Shown: positions 52,603 through 64,000 of the stretch, piece by piece
Position numbering within the stretch: position 1 is the stretch's first letter
How the letters are laid out: each line of letters starts with the position of its first letter
The notes under the pieces: generated by a model
Seen by the model: only the letters and a program-made list of their open reading frames with translations
Database searches by the model: none
What the model was told of the DNA's origin: nothing
Position numbers and translations under genes: made by a program
Source: Cucumis sativus
Taxonomy: Eukaryota; Streptophyta; Magnoliopsida; Cucurbitales; Cucurbitaceae
DNA: 64,000 nucleotides
Assembly (NCBI RefSeq): GCF_000004075.3
Contig: NC_026660.2
Location: 186,001-250,000 of the forward strand
Reading direction: 5' to 3'

Positions 52603-54257
52603 CTGCAGTACAGCGAACAAACGGATGAAGGATTACAAATAGCCACACAAATAACATGTCTACCTCTTTCAATAATATCCAAAGTAAAATTCAATTTCTT
52701 CAACACTTATTCTAATTCTATTTAACATCATTTTTCTATTCAACCTTATCCAAAAATCTTTCCCTATATTCCAATCCTCACAAAAAAGGTTCACATGGGG
52801 AAACACAAGATTCGTATGGCCTTTGAATTTTTCACCACAAGATCCGTTGTTGAGCTTGGAGAAAATGAAATACCACCATCCTTCTATTCCAAATTGTGAT
52901 CATCACTCGACAACATAGAAAAAGATGCTTATCACTTTTTACTTTCCTTCTATTCATTTTTTGGGTTCAGTTAACATGTGGGATATATTTTTCTGGTTCA
53001 TCTATGTAGAGATTATTAGGGGTGATCATCAATCACTTTGATTGATTTTTTGGTTTGATTTTCTCACCCCTCAGATTGTCCAAGAGGGAACCATAAAAAC
53101 TTCAGAAAAAGATTTAATCTCCTTTGCTAGAAGTTTAAAATCCTCCAATCTGTCCAACTGATACGTAAATCCTTGTCCTCTCAACTCTTTTCTTAGTTAA
53201 TTTTGTTGAGACTATTGTCTCTGAGGTCTGGTTTGAAAAAATTAGAAAAATTCTTTAAGATCAATATTTAGTTTGGTGAGAATGTTTCAGAATCAACATT
53301 GATATCCACTTGATTGATATTTGTACAAATTAAGGGGCTTTGATATCTGCACCTAAGTTTGTTGGATTTTTTTTTGGTTTCCTTTTCACTCCCAATTAGA
53401 GTTTATAACCTTGAAATTTTTTGGTATTTTTCATCAATTACAACTTTAATTAGCATAAACTATGAGAGAGATTTTTAAAATGTAATACTGTGAAAATATA
53501 TACATATTTATAAGGATTAGCTTAACCAAGTTTAACACTTCTCATCCAAATGATCCAGAAAAATCCCAATCATAGTTGGTCCAATTCTTATTTAGTGCAA
53601 TTCTCAAAGGACGTTTGTCAACATCCTCATTGCTTTCTATCATGAGAGAAGAAACTTACTCAATTTAAATTATTTTTTTTCCATGGTTCATTTATAACAA
53701 TTGTTTGTAGTCTCATCGTGTGTCTATTCATTTCAGTCTTTGCTGCTTAATATCAAAATTTATAAAAAAATAATAATTATAAAATCAAAGCCAAACCACA
53801 CTTCCATTGAGATAAATGAAAGAATATACATGGATATACAAAAAAAAAAAAAAGAAGAAAAAGAAAATTCATGCCAGACAAAAAAAGAAAAAAAATGGAG
53901 TCTCACACTAACAACAGAAGCATACTTTTCTCTTGTAATAAACAATTTCATTGATATATGAAATATATTCAAAGAAGTACAAAAAGGGCATTCAAAGGGT
54001 GTACAAAAGGTGTTTCCAATGTGCAAAGAGGATATTAAAATTGTAATCTTTTAGATTATGTAAAAAAAAAAAGTATGTAAATTTTTACACCAAAAGATAG
54101 CATTGTAAATAGCTAACTCAAGACTTCTTTAGGGGACCTCTCACGATTCTTGAAGATTCTGGCATTCCCCTCATCCTGAAACTTGGTCAAAACTGCACAA
54201 ACGTTGCAAGACCATACAATCACCTTTGTTGCTTTGAAAGGGTATTCTAATAAGGTC

Positions 54258-54407
54258 TATTAATATAATTAGATTATTCTTAGGAGATATTATTCTGGAG
54301 ATATTATTTGATATTATTTGCTTAAGTGTATTTCTCTATGGTTATATATAGGCTTGTATCTCTATTAAGTAATTAATGAAATATAGATTGATTCCATAAA
54401 ATCAACA
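54258..54407 (+). repeat. 5' LTR
   Basis: Left long terminal repeat of the element; the primer-binding site follows at 54408. Confidence 0.9.
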
Positions 54408-54467
54408 TGGTATCAGAGCTATAGGGTTTTAAGTCTCCTTGTATTCTAGCCGTCACATCCCTGCACG

Positions 54468-54499
54468 TCTGCCTCCGTTGATTCGTCGACGGAGGCAGA
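54468..54499. repeat. Perfect 11-bp inverted repeat (hairpin) inside the LTR element
   Basis: TCTGCCTCCGT and ACGGAGGCAGA are separated by 10 bases, about 50 bp after the primer-binding site, where packaging or dimerisation structures of retroelement RNAs often lie. The role is inferred. Confidence 0.8.
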
Positions 54500-54607
54500 G
54501 CCATACCCATCAGTAATCAATACACATCATGTCTCCAAGTAATTCGCTCTGCCTCCTAGATCAAAATCCTCGTCTCTGATTCTGCTGCCGCCGCCACTAC
54601 TCCTTCT

Positions 54608-54700
54608 GCCATCACTGCTCCTTCCGCCATCACTGCTCCTTCCATCCACACAGTTCGTCGCACTCTCGACCCAGTTCGTCGCACTCTCGACCCATATCCG
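54608..54700 (+). repeat. Two short tandem duplications inside the LTR element
   Basis: An 18-bp unit (CCATCACTGCTCCTTCCG-like) and a ~21-bp unit (CAGTTCGTCGCACTCTCGAC) are each present twice in tandem. Confidence 0.75.
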
Positions 54701-55483
54701 CTCTCCATTCGTCCTCACTTAGATCTACTTGTGCGCACATTGCAAGCACCGATTTGTTCGTGCATCTCTGTTCGTGTCTTCGACTTCCAAATCCGTGTTT
54801 TATTTCATCTTTCGCCTTCGAATCATACTGTTCAAGATCAGACCGACCTGCCGCCGCTGCCCTTTACTCGTACCAGACAATCTCTTTAGATTGAAGACTC
54901 CCGATCCTGAAGAGGGTGAATCTTTGTTCAGATCCATGATCCACCGCTCCTCTCCACTCACAGCCGACGACGCACAGGTTCGGCTTTGTCCGCTCTCCAT
55001 TTGTGAAGCTCGCCGTCATGAAACGGATCTTCTCTTTTTGCGAAGAACGCCGCAAAGCTCTCTATCTACTCAACCTCTCAGCTCTCTTCAGTTTTCGTTA
55101 TGTTCACCCAGATTTCCTGTTCAGTTTGATTCTGACTTGCTTTAGTTTAGTTCGTTCAGTTCCATTCTGATGACGACACGCTCCTGCCCAATTCAGACCA
55201 CGTTTTCATCCTGATTTGTTCTACTTTGCTTCAGTTTTGCTCTTTCATTTTGCCCCCGGAGTTCTTGTTTCGTTCTTCCTAGGTTCTGTTATAGATCTCT
55301 ATACGAGGATCTATGTTTCTATCCCAGAAGTTCTTCGTTTCGCTCTTCGTGGGTTTGTTTTAGCCTAGAAGTTCTTTGTGTGTTTGTTCTTCGGGTTTTT
55401 TATTCTATTCTAGATATATTGTTTCTTTTCTTAGTTCTTAGCAAACTCAAGTTTGTGATTTCAACCTTGAGTTTGAGGGAGGG

Positions 55484-55641
55484 TATTAATATAATTAGAT
55501 TATTCTTAGGAGATATTATTCTTATATTATGGAGATATTATTTGATATTATTTGCTTAAGTGTATTTCTCTATGGTTATATATAGGCTTGTATCTCTATT
55601 AAGTAATTAATGAAATATAGATTGATTCCATAAAATCAACA
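55484..55641 (+). repeat. 3' LTR
   Basis: Right long terminal repeat, with TTATATTA-type extra bases relative to the 5' LTR; preceded by the polypurine tract. Confidence 0.9.
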
Positions 55642-58063
55642 AGGTCAATCCAAGCCAACTGATAGTGATAGCATACCCCAAGGAAACTGTTGTCCAATTA
55701 AAAGAGTGAAATAGTTCAGCCCATAAATCACCAGCAAAAGGGCAGTGGAAAAGAAGGTGAAATTGTGTTTTGTTGCTTTCCTTGCATAGGCAGCACCACG
55801 ATGGGAAAAGCCTAATCCATGGGCATCTTCTTTGAATTCTATCCATAGTATTAACTATTAAGACAAAAATTGACTAACTTCCCACAATAGGAATTTGTTC
55901 CAATCAAAATCAGACATGATCCAAAAGAACAAGATAAGTACAAGAAAGTTAAATAGCTGACTCCCACCGACCAAACATCGTCAATTGATCTCTCAGTTCC
56001 TCTACAAGTTATATTATTCCTCCCGCTCCAAGTGCCCCACAAAATAGCCAAAAGAAAAATGCCATGCTCTTCATTACTTGGTAGGAAACCGAGCTTTCAT
56101 TGAGAAAAAAAATAAAAGAAAGGTATCTACGTTACTACAAAAAAGTATAAGGTCAACTAACTTATCTTTAACATGTCTATGTTTTTTCAAAGATTTCACA
56201 GTACATTTCCCAGATGAATCAAGACACCAACACTGAAGAATCCGGCTTGTCATAACCTATTTTACCTGTTAACCAACCAAGCAGATACTAAAAATCAATA
56301 ACCTCATCATCTTTAAGAAGGCTTCTAAAGAACGTATTCCAAGAGCATGAAACACCATCCCAATCTTCAAAAGTTGAACCACTAGCAACCCACGTATCTA
56401 ACCACAACCGTACTCTAAGCATGAACTCGCTTGTGAACTAGCTAAAAGGCAATGAGCCAATAAGCAAAGAAAACCAATAAATAAAAGCAATTCCAATTTA
56501 GACAAATATCATAAAAAGAAAAATCAACAAAAGATTTGGAAAGAGAACATTGTGATGAAATGAACCCTTTGATCGTGAAAATTCAAACATATAGAACCAT
56601 TGGAAATGCTTGTATTAAAAAAAAATCTCTTTTAGTTCTAAATTTCTAAAACAGACCTTTGGCCATGTTTAACAAGAGTATCTTCGCTTTTGTGGGCAAA
56701 AAAGGACCAATAACTAGCTGAAGAACATTATCCTTCAACACACTTGAGAAAATCTAGTTAAAAAACTTCAAATGTATTTAGGTTACCATTGGCCTGAAAC
56801 AGATCCCTTTGCATAAGAGATGTAGAAGCACATTCCTTGATAAAGATTTCACCCAAACAATGCATGAAGAGTCTAGTGACCATGATTCTGAATCTTCAAT
56901 AGAACCAGCCTTAATACTATCTAAAAGACACAAAAGATCTTGCAAACAATGGTTTCATCATCTTTCAAAAGCCTCCGGAAAACTAGCGACCAAAATAGAA
57001 AATGAGAATCCCATAGATTTGAGAAGTCACATTGAAATGTAGAGATGGCAAAAGCTAAAAGCTTCAAAGCAGTATCCCTAAGCAATGCATCTAGTCTAGT
57101 TTTGATGCTCTTTATTTCTCAAACACGGCATCCTGTTCTTTGTCTATCTTCCAATTAGAAGATGCTCTTTAATTCTCAAATAATGTGATCTAACAAAGAC
57201 AAAGGCTCATCACCTTCCCTAGTAGAAGTGAATTTTAGTTAAATTCCCATCAGACGAAGCTCATGAATAATTTAATTAAAGCCTCACAGCTTAGACCGTC
57301 TTCCAATTGGGAGCTGCTCATGAACCCAATGGACTATATTAAAATCACCCCTACACACCACGAAACTTCACAACAAGAATGGGAAGATCTCAGCTCACTC
57401 TGAAAATGCTTTTGAAATCCAACAAACTTTATTTTGCTGAAAAGATAGTTTCACCATGAGGAAACAGCCACCTTTTAACACTTCTAAAACCTTCCCCTTG
57501 CATCTCATCCTCCATGATTAGTTGATTACCAAACCTCCCAATCCACCACAAGATTCAATGTTTACTCAATTAATTTTTTCTGAGCTCCATTGGGACTTGA
57601 CATGAAGTATAAAAACATATAGATGATTCTTTTTGCAATAGATCCAAATTGCCACTGATAACTGAATTGGATAATCTGGGAGAGAATTTTCACTTCAAGA
57701 AAAAAAGAAAAAAGAAGAACTCGTTGTCTCCTTTCCAACTATAGTGTAAGAATACAAATATGGTTTGAGGTTGTTCGGTGAATCAAAATAACTTCTAAAA
57801 GCTAGAGATTAAAGGAGAATAAAATAATGTGATAGATTACCTCTGACTGATTCTTGATAAGTAAAGAAGGGAGATGCTAGAAAGTTATTGATCGCAAGGC
57901 AATTCCAGCAGAGACCATAGATATATACAGAGGATTAAAGGCTCAATTGACAGATATATGCAAAAAAAAATCAAAATCAAAATCTTCCATATTTTCATTA
58001 GATAAGTCCTAGTTTATGTTTCTCAAGTGAGAAGAAAAACATATGTGAGGATTGGGAGAATAC

Positions 58064-58260
58064 CAGTAAGAAAGGAGTATAAAATCAGCGCAAACCCGAC
58101 TACGAGGCTGTGGCGACACGAATGGAAGAAATACACGGCGGCGGCGGCAGTGACCCGGAGAGAGGCGGCGGCGGCGACGACGACGACACTGAGCTGCTGA
58201 ATGGTCGGAGGAGACGGCGTGAAGATTGACGAAGGAGAAGATGAGAGGTTGAAGGTTCCT
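58064..58260 (-). other. Probable first (noncoding) exon of the paladin gene
   Basis: Sharply GC-rich island in AT-rich surroundings with GCC/GTC trinucleotide runs (about 58135-58190), no ATG on the minus strand, and a good donor (CTTACTG|GTATTC) at 58064. This is the expected composition of a plant leader exon. It would be joined to 52602 across a 5.46-kb intron. The transcription start is unknown, so the upper limit is approximate. Confidence 0.5.
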
Positions 58261-58264
58261 CTCT

Positions 58265-60282
58265 TTCTTTTATTTATTTTTATTTTGTTTTTAAAAAAGT
58301 GGGTGAGCTTTCTTTTCTTTTCTTAAGAAAAACGTGGGTTTATTTTTTTATTATTTTTATTATAAATTCAAAATATTTCTAAAATAAATTTTAAATTAAA
58401 ATAGCTAAAAATATAACATTTCACATCATATTTAATTTTGTTGTAAATAGTTTGTGAATTTTTTTTTATTTTTATAAAAAATTCTCATATTTAATATTTT
58501 AGTTATTTACGATATTTATTTTCTTTTCTTTTCTTTTCAATTTTAATTGGTTTAGACAAATGTATTCATTGATAGTAAGTTTTAATTCCGCAAAAAAAAT
58601 GGTTTATATTCATAAATTTGATGGATGATCTAATTTCATTTTAAATTTACAATTTTAAATAATTAAAATTCTATTTGGAATTTTTTTTAAATGACAAATA
58701 TGTTAAAAATATTTATAAATAAGTAAAATATAGATATCAACAATAATACTAAGTAGTAATTGATAGACCATTTTTAGCTACGGTCATGAAACAAATGATA
58801 GTTTATTATGATATATCATCAATATAGAGTATAACTTTGATATGTTTGTATATATTTTAATTTAATTTGCTAATAACAATTATTTTAATCAGTAGAAAAT
58901 TATCAACCTATTAATATAGAAAAAATAATTGCACTACCTTTGGAATGGATGAAGTTTAGAGTTTAGGCTACAAATTTATATAAATTGTTAGTTTAGACTC
59001 GATCATTTTTCCATAAATAATATATAAAAGCAAATAGTAAAATGTTTATCTTCTTTTGAACTAGTTTCTCGTTTCTAATTTCCTTCGTTTAAGCTTGGTT
59101 TTAGGGTGAACGCTCAATTCTAATTCTTTGATATTCAAAACGAGCATGAATTAATGATGTGTTTTGATTACATTTACGTGTGTTTAATTTTAAAAAAACA
59201 AACTATTTTTTAAAAATATTAAAATGTTTGGAAGACACTCGATATTATTTTAAGTGTATTTTAAACCATTTTTACAAAAATTAGTTGATTGAAAAACAAT
59301 TTTTCTATTCCGTCAAGTAAGATAATGCATTTTAAGTGATATAAGGTTCATTAATGGTAATTTGAATACTAGTTTATGTATTAAGAATTTGGAGACGAAA
59401 GTGTGCAAAATGATTAGTTTGTATGAATTTGTGTTTGTGGCACATATCTAAATGTGTTATATATGTACACGTGCATGCATACAAAATAACTTTTGTTTGT
59501 GGTCGATAATGATAAATGCATCGTAAAAAACTTGTATGAATTCACGATAAATCATTCCCCAATTGTGTATTAAAAAGAATAATTATATATAAGATGGTTG
59601 AATATTTGATCAGAAACTGCACATTTCACACCGTTTTCTAAACCCCTATTGTGGATTTAGTATAATAATTATAAATTTTGCCCATTACATTTTTTTAATT
59701 TAGTTTTCATTATTTTAAAATTTATAATCAGTTGGAGTTTGATAAATTTTAGTGACAATTTTTTAAATCATTTATTGGGGTTCTAATTATATTTCTTTTT
59801 TCTAAATCATATAATAGGTTGACATATAACAATATTCTAAAAAATTACAATAGAATTTTAAAAAAGGACAAATATGGCAAAGATTACCATAATACACTTA
59901 TATTATATAATTTATATCTAAACACTCCCTTGTAATTCAATAAAGCACATGAAAACAAAGAGTTATAAAAACAAGGGTTAGAGATAAGTTGAATGATCGA
60001 ATAAAATATTGTTTTTAGATGACCAAAACCGAATAAATGATAGGGTTAAAACATGTCGTTCATTTTTTTTAATATGAATGATATATATATAGTCTGAATC
60101 AAAGAGATGTAATAATAAATTATAATTCTTATGAAAAACTAGAACATAAGTTTGAAATTCTTATTTAAAAAAGAAATTACAAATTATGTATACAAATAAG
60201 CAAATTCTGTTTTGAAAAATAGGTTTTGAGATGGAAAGATTCCACCGGGAGACCAAAAAAACAAAAAATTATAAAAAAGGAT
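58265..60282. other. Intergenic region between the paladin leader and tRNA-Glu
   Basis: Very AT-rich. Around 58676-58890 there is a decayed relative of the MITE-like family (ATAGATATCAACAATAATAC, ATTGATAGACC, TAGTTTATTATGATA). No gene recognised. Confidence 0.55.
60273..60278 (-). terminator. Pol III terminator of tRNA-Glu
   Basis: Six T in a row on the minus strand, four bases past the tRNA 3' end, the usual RNA polymerase III stop. Confidence 0.8.
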
Positions 60283-60354
60283 TCCGTTGCCGGGACTTGA
60301 ACCCGGGTCTCTCGGGTGAGAGCCGAGTATCCTAACCAACTAGACTACAACGGA
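60283..60354 (-). tRNA. Nuclear tRNA-Glu, anticodon CTC
   Basis: 72 nt. The acceptor stem TCCGTTG pairs with CAACGGA; the A box TAGTCTAGTTGGTTAGGA, anticodon arm CGGCTCTCACCCG (loop CTCTCAC-type with CTC) and B box GGTTCAAGTCC are intact. No intron. Upstream on its strand is a CAATA motif, common before plant tRNA genes. Confidence 0.95.
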
Positions 60355-61304
60355 TATTGATATCCATTAACGAAATCTATTTTATTTATTTGCTTATTAC
60401 TAATATAATTTTAGAAAGAAGAAATGGGAAATTGTAAAAAATAGATAAATAAAGTGCAATTTTTTAAGAAATCTTTTTTAGTTGTTTTTTTTGTAAATAG
60501 TTTTTCAAATTTTTCTAATTTTGTAAATTTCTTAGAAAAGATATTTTGTTTATTTATGGTAGTCCTTCATTTTATTTTCAATTAAAGCCAAGAAACTAGG
60601 GAAAAAAAGTGTCTTTCATTAATTTATTTAGTTATTTCCTCATTTACTAATTTAGTTGCTTTCTTATTTGTACATTTATATTATGCACACATCATCATCC
60701 TTGTACATTATTCATCTTGGCTTAAAGATATGCATTTTCTTTTAACTTTTCACAAAACAAAACAATATATTTTAGTTTTTAATACCACTGTTTGGGTTCA
60801 TTTATGTTATTTTGGACAGAAGAGTAACTTTGAGTATTTAATATTAAAAATAAGCAATTTTTTTAGAATATGAACTCAAATATACCTCTTTTTTCTTTTC
60901 TTTTATAGTAGTACCAAATTGAGCATAGAGTAACAAGCAAATTGAAAGTGTAAGAAATCAGCCGTTGCTTTGAATGAAAGTTTATGAACTTTGCAATTTT
61001 AGATATGTATTCAGTATAATATTTTGTATTCACGATGATATGAATTCTGGGGTTGGAATATTTGAATACCCAAAACAAAACCCATAAGTGAAACAATATG
61101 AAAATAAGTCCCATCTATGGTTTGCAATACTAACTTTTGAGATAAGTTGAATATGTGGAGTAATATGGACAGGATCTTAAAACTATATATTCTAGATAAA
61201 CAATTGAGATACTACTCCTCGGGTAGGTGAATCTCAAGATCCCATATGTGGTTTTGTTAACAAAAATTTTCAGAAGCAATGTTTGAGAAAATAAACGAAT
61301 ATAA
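60355..61304. other. Intergenic region
   Basis: AT-rich DNA between tRNA-Glu and the first PCNA-like gene's stop. The open frames here match nothing I know. Confidence 0.55.
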
Positions 61305-62373
61305 TCATAGTTGGGGAAAATAAATGACATATTGACCATAAGTTCCAAAAGCTGGGGTACTCATTACACTATGAGAATTAGTTATTGTCTTATAAAACCA
61401 TACCTTATTGGCTCTATATGTAAAATTTAGGAAAAACATCATCGGTCGAAGAACTACTTGGAGTTTCGTTTCAACTTCTCCTTCATAACCTACGATTTTA
61501 CAATGCCCACCCTACACACACACAAACATCAACCCCAACAACAAATTACTTCATTTGATTATATACATATAGTAAGGTCTACAAATACTTTAATTTCGTT
61601 ATTACTGCTGTCATATATACCTCTTTGGTAAGAATAATCTCCTTAGATTGAATAGAGAACTTGACTTGAGAACCAGTTACAGTAACACTAACTGTGACAA
61701 AGTAGATAAGTATAAGAAAGAATAATACCTCTTTGGTAAGAACAATCTCTTTCAAATAATAATTATAGTAAAAAAAGAATAAGAAATTAATTAACTAAAT
61801 ACCAGTATCTTGATGGAAGAGAGGTAATTCTTTTATGATCCTTCTTAACTCTCTAGAAGTAACTGTGAAAAAATTTCCATATTCAACTTGCCCTAAATTC
61901 TCTGCTTGGGGAGGTGACAATGCCAATTCATGATGCAATGGTGGCACATCATGACCTAATTAAAGTGTAGAAATGATTCTATATATCATTCTGATCAAGA
62001 GAAGAAAAAGGGTAGAAAGGGCTTAATTTTATAGATACATATATATATACTAACTTGGAGTCTCAAATCTAAGAACCATTTGGTTTGTTGTATCCAAAAG
62101 ATGGATAGTCATTGAAGAAAAACTTCCACCATCCAACATAGCATCATGGAAAGGTTCAAGGGAAACCTTGGAACTTTTATTATGATCCACAGAAAAGTTG
62201 GTGAACAATCGTCGCGACAACTGCAGCGTTGCAATGAACCGAGGGGAACGGTTCGATACGATTATCATGAGCATCAACGGTGTGAATTTCACGTCGGCTT
62301 CCTTAGCAACTTGAGCCAACAAGGAGGTTGCATCAATGAGAGGTTCAAATTGCTCAAGCCTTACTAAGAACAT
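61305..62373 (-). CDS. Divergent PCNA-like sliding-clamp protein, copy 1
   Basis: Exons 62373-62055, 61955-61803, 61691-61621 and 61511-61305 give 249 residues, against about 264 in plant PCNA. PCNA is the homotrimeric nuclear DNA clamp that tethers polymerase delta. The layout follows its two domains: the N-terminal half ends in VLRFETP (PCNA FMFESP), then YGNFFTVTSRELRRIIKELP and VSVTVTGSQVKFSI align with PCNA's AEFARICKDLSSIGDT and ISVTKEGVKFS, and the end TYGQYVIYFP parallels MGYIRFYLAP. Identity is low. The interdomain connector, which binds PIP-box partners in PCNA, is replaced by SPPQAENLGQV, and the acidic tail is missing. It is therefore probably not the replicative clamp. All introns are GT-AG and in phase. 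No leader peptide. Confidence 0.75.
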
Positions 62374-63062
62374 GGTGGTGGCCGAAGGAGAGAATTATTA
62401 CATATCACAAAACAAGTTTAGAGTACTAATAAAAATTAACGTGTTTGAATAAATTAAATTAACTAAAATATTGGAGGTTGTTAGTATCTAAGTCTTATTT
62501 CCTTCTTTCTAGTTGAGTAGTTGCTAAGAATGAGCAAAGTAATTTGATTTAGTATTAATTATTTTTTAAAAAACAATTTCCTACTCCTAATTTTTTTATG
62601 CTTATTCTTTTCCACATTTTAGGATATTATTTAACCTTTTTACGATAATTTTATCATAATTTTTTTAGTTTTGTATTAAAATTTTCATGAGAAAATATAA
62701 CTATGTATATGGTTTTAAAGATTTTTTTTAGTACATACATGGATTGAGCTGATAGACACTGCAATTTTAGTTAAATTAAAGACTTCATTACATATCTAAT
62801 GATAAATTGCTTGAGATGTTATAGGTTAATTTTACCATGCTTTTTTGTTTATTGTGTTAAGTCATGACTATTTAGAATAACCCAAGAAGTACTTCTATAA
62901 ATAATGTATACAATATGAACTCAAGGTTTCAACTTTCTAGAGAAATGAGTGAGTTTCATAGACAAATATAATCCACAAACAGTTTGCAAAGATGCATATT
63001 CAGAGATGCAAAAATTAACAATGTCAGTCAAACAATGACCACCAAACAATCTCAACGTAAAC
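62374..63062. other. Spacer between the two PCNA-like genes
   Basis: Contains the promoter of copy 1 and the 3' flank of copy 2. AT-rich; no other gene seen. Confidence 0.6.
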
Positions 63063-63945
63063 CTATTTTGCCATGCACATGTAAGTGGTGGGAAAATAGA
63101 TTGCGTATTGACCATAAATTCCAAAAGCTGGAACCATCATTACAGTATAAGCATTATTCTTTGTCTTATAAAACCAAACCCTGCTTGCTCTATATGTAAA
63201 ATTGAGGAAAAACAACATAGGACAAAGATTGATTTGGAATTGAGTTTCAACTTCTTCTTCAAAACCTTCGATTCTACAATGATCACCCTACAAAAACATC
63301 AAACCAATTACGTACAACAACATGCACTAAACTAATCAATAAAATGTTGATCTGATCAAGTACTGGTTTAACATAAAGTAATTAACTCTAAAGCGTTTTG
63401 CATATTTTTAGTTTTAAAAATTCATCAATACTTTATAAACACTCGTTCAATGATCTCTAAGTTTTATACTTTGTAATTATCCACCTTTTACCAATATTAT
63501 TCTAATTAGTATTTAAACAAAGAAGATAAAAAAAAGACCTATCGATCTCACAGTAATTCATTTTATTTGAAAAGCACTTACAGTACATTATGATATTAGA
63601 AGATGGTGAACAATACCTCACTGAAGACAATATCGTGAGATGCAATGGAGAACTTGATTTGAGAAGCGGTTACACAAACACAAATGACTGTGACACATAA
63701 ACAAGTTGTTAAAAAAACATAACTAAATTGAATCACTTTCTTCCAAACAAATGTATGGAAAGAAAAAAAAGATTATCAATTACTTGAATCATTTTGGAAG
63801 ATAGGTAACTCTTTTATAACTCTTCTTAATGACTTAGATGTAACTATGAAAAATTTCTGTAGATTAAGTTCATGTTGGCCAATTCGATCGTCTTCTGATT
63901 GGGGAGGTGACAAAGTCAATTCACGATGCAAAGGTTGGATTTGGC
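63063..63945 (-). CDS. Divergent PCNA-like sliding-clamp protein, copy 2 (5' end outside window)
   Basis: Exons 63945-63784, 63687-63617 and 63287-63063 correspond one to one, with identical phases, to exons 2-4 of copy 1. The first exon must lie beyond 64000. Parallel text: LHRELTLSPPQSEDDRIGQ, FFIVTSKSLRRVIKELPIFQ, ASQIKFSIASHDIVF, FFLNFTYRASRVWFYKT and FGIYGQYAIYFP. It ends in a different short tail (TTYMCMAK). No frame break is visible, so the gene may be intact. It is a tandem duplicate in the same orientation. Confidence 0.7.
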
Positions 63946-64000
63946 CTAAAAAAGAAATCATATGATGATTATAATTAATTTGACTAAACCCTAAATCAAA

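Larger units (their letters stand above)
54258..55641 (+). mobile_element. Small non-autonomous LTR retroelement (TRIM/LARD-like)
   Basis: Two direct LTRs, 54258-54407 (150 bp) and 55484-55641 (158 bp), differ mainly by an 8-bp insertion in the second. They begin TATTAATATAATTAG and end AAAATCAACA. The 5-bp target duplication AGGTC flanks the element (54253-54257 and 55642-55646). The primer-binding site TGGTATCAGAGC, complementary to initiator tRNA-Met, starts directly after LTR1, and a purine tract (GAGTTTGAGGGAGGG) precedes LTR2. The internal ~1.08 kb has no gag or pol text, so it would depend on a copia-type helper. Confidence 0.92.
54100..57650 (-). mobile_element. Decayed LINE block in the paladin leader intron
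   Basis: Minus-strand fragments of LINE ORF2: an endonuclease-domain stretch near 57250-57560 (GDFNIVHWVHEQLPIGRR), a WGTWSGRNNITCRGTERS tail at about 55990-56050, zf-RVT text NTMDRIQRRCPWIRLF then CLCKESNKTQFHLLFHCPF at about 55700-55850, and a final GNARIFKNRERSPKEV stretch at about 54120-54180. Fragment order suggests at least two elements. The LTR element 54258-55641 interrupts the last open frame (ISWLGLTL | LEYPFKATKV). Confidence 0.65.

Noticed and set aside
54729-55145. 138-codon ORF inside the LTR element
   Set aside because: No gag, protease, reverse transcriptase or integrase motif; probably chance in the GC-richer interior.

Overview
This window is nuclear DNA from a flowering plant. 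The genes are rich in introns, the intergenic DNA is very AT-rich, all proteins are of plant type, there are plastid DNA insertions, and LINE and LTR retroelement debris lies inside introns. The repeats (palindromic minisatellites built around a TCTATCA/TGATAGA core) remind me of cucurbit genomes such as Cucumis, but I cannot prove the family from sequence alone.

Layout, left to right: a foldback element carrying a minisatellite (about 300-1690); a TruA-type tRNA pseudouridine synthase (+, 1993-4578, 6 exons); TGD4, the chloroplast-envelope lipid-transfer protein (+, 6137-9201, 5 exons); a HAD-superfamily 5'-nucleotidase (-, 10233-20740, 17 exons) with a composite plastid insertion (ndhG/ycf2/trnI-CAU) in one intron; a clan-85 cytochrome P450 resembling the CYP724 brassinosteroid hydroxylases (-, 23015-27941, 9 exons); a long gene-free stretch with MITE-like repeats; a plastid-targeted SRPBCC/COQ10-like protein (+, 32466-35347, 3 exons); a paladin-type (PALD1-like) phosphatase-domain protein (-, coding 36058-52507, 19 coding exons, leader exon near 58.06-58.26 kb); a nuclear tRNA-Glu(CTC) gene (-, 60283-60354); and two tandem divergent PCNA-like sliding-clamp genes (-, 61305-62373 and 63063 to beyond the right edge).

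The genes form no pathway or operon; they are ordinary independent plant genes. Exon models were built by hand from splice sites, phase and remembered family alignments. Every model closes in frame from ATG to stop, except the last gene, which is cut by the window edge. Three introns use a GC donor, and in each case only the GC donor keeps the conserved reading frame.

The paladin gene is the main landing site for transposons. Its introns carry LINE fragments in both orientations, a near-perfect 150-bp tandem duplication and, in the leader intron, a complete small LTR element with a 5-bp target duplication nested in a dead LINE. The most unusual coding content is the pair of diverged PCNA-like genes. 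I see no wholly new system that I could defend.
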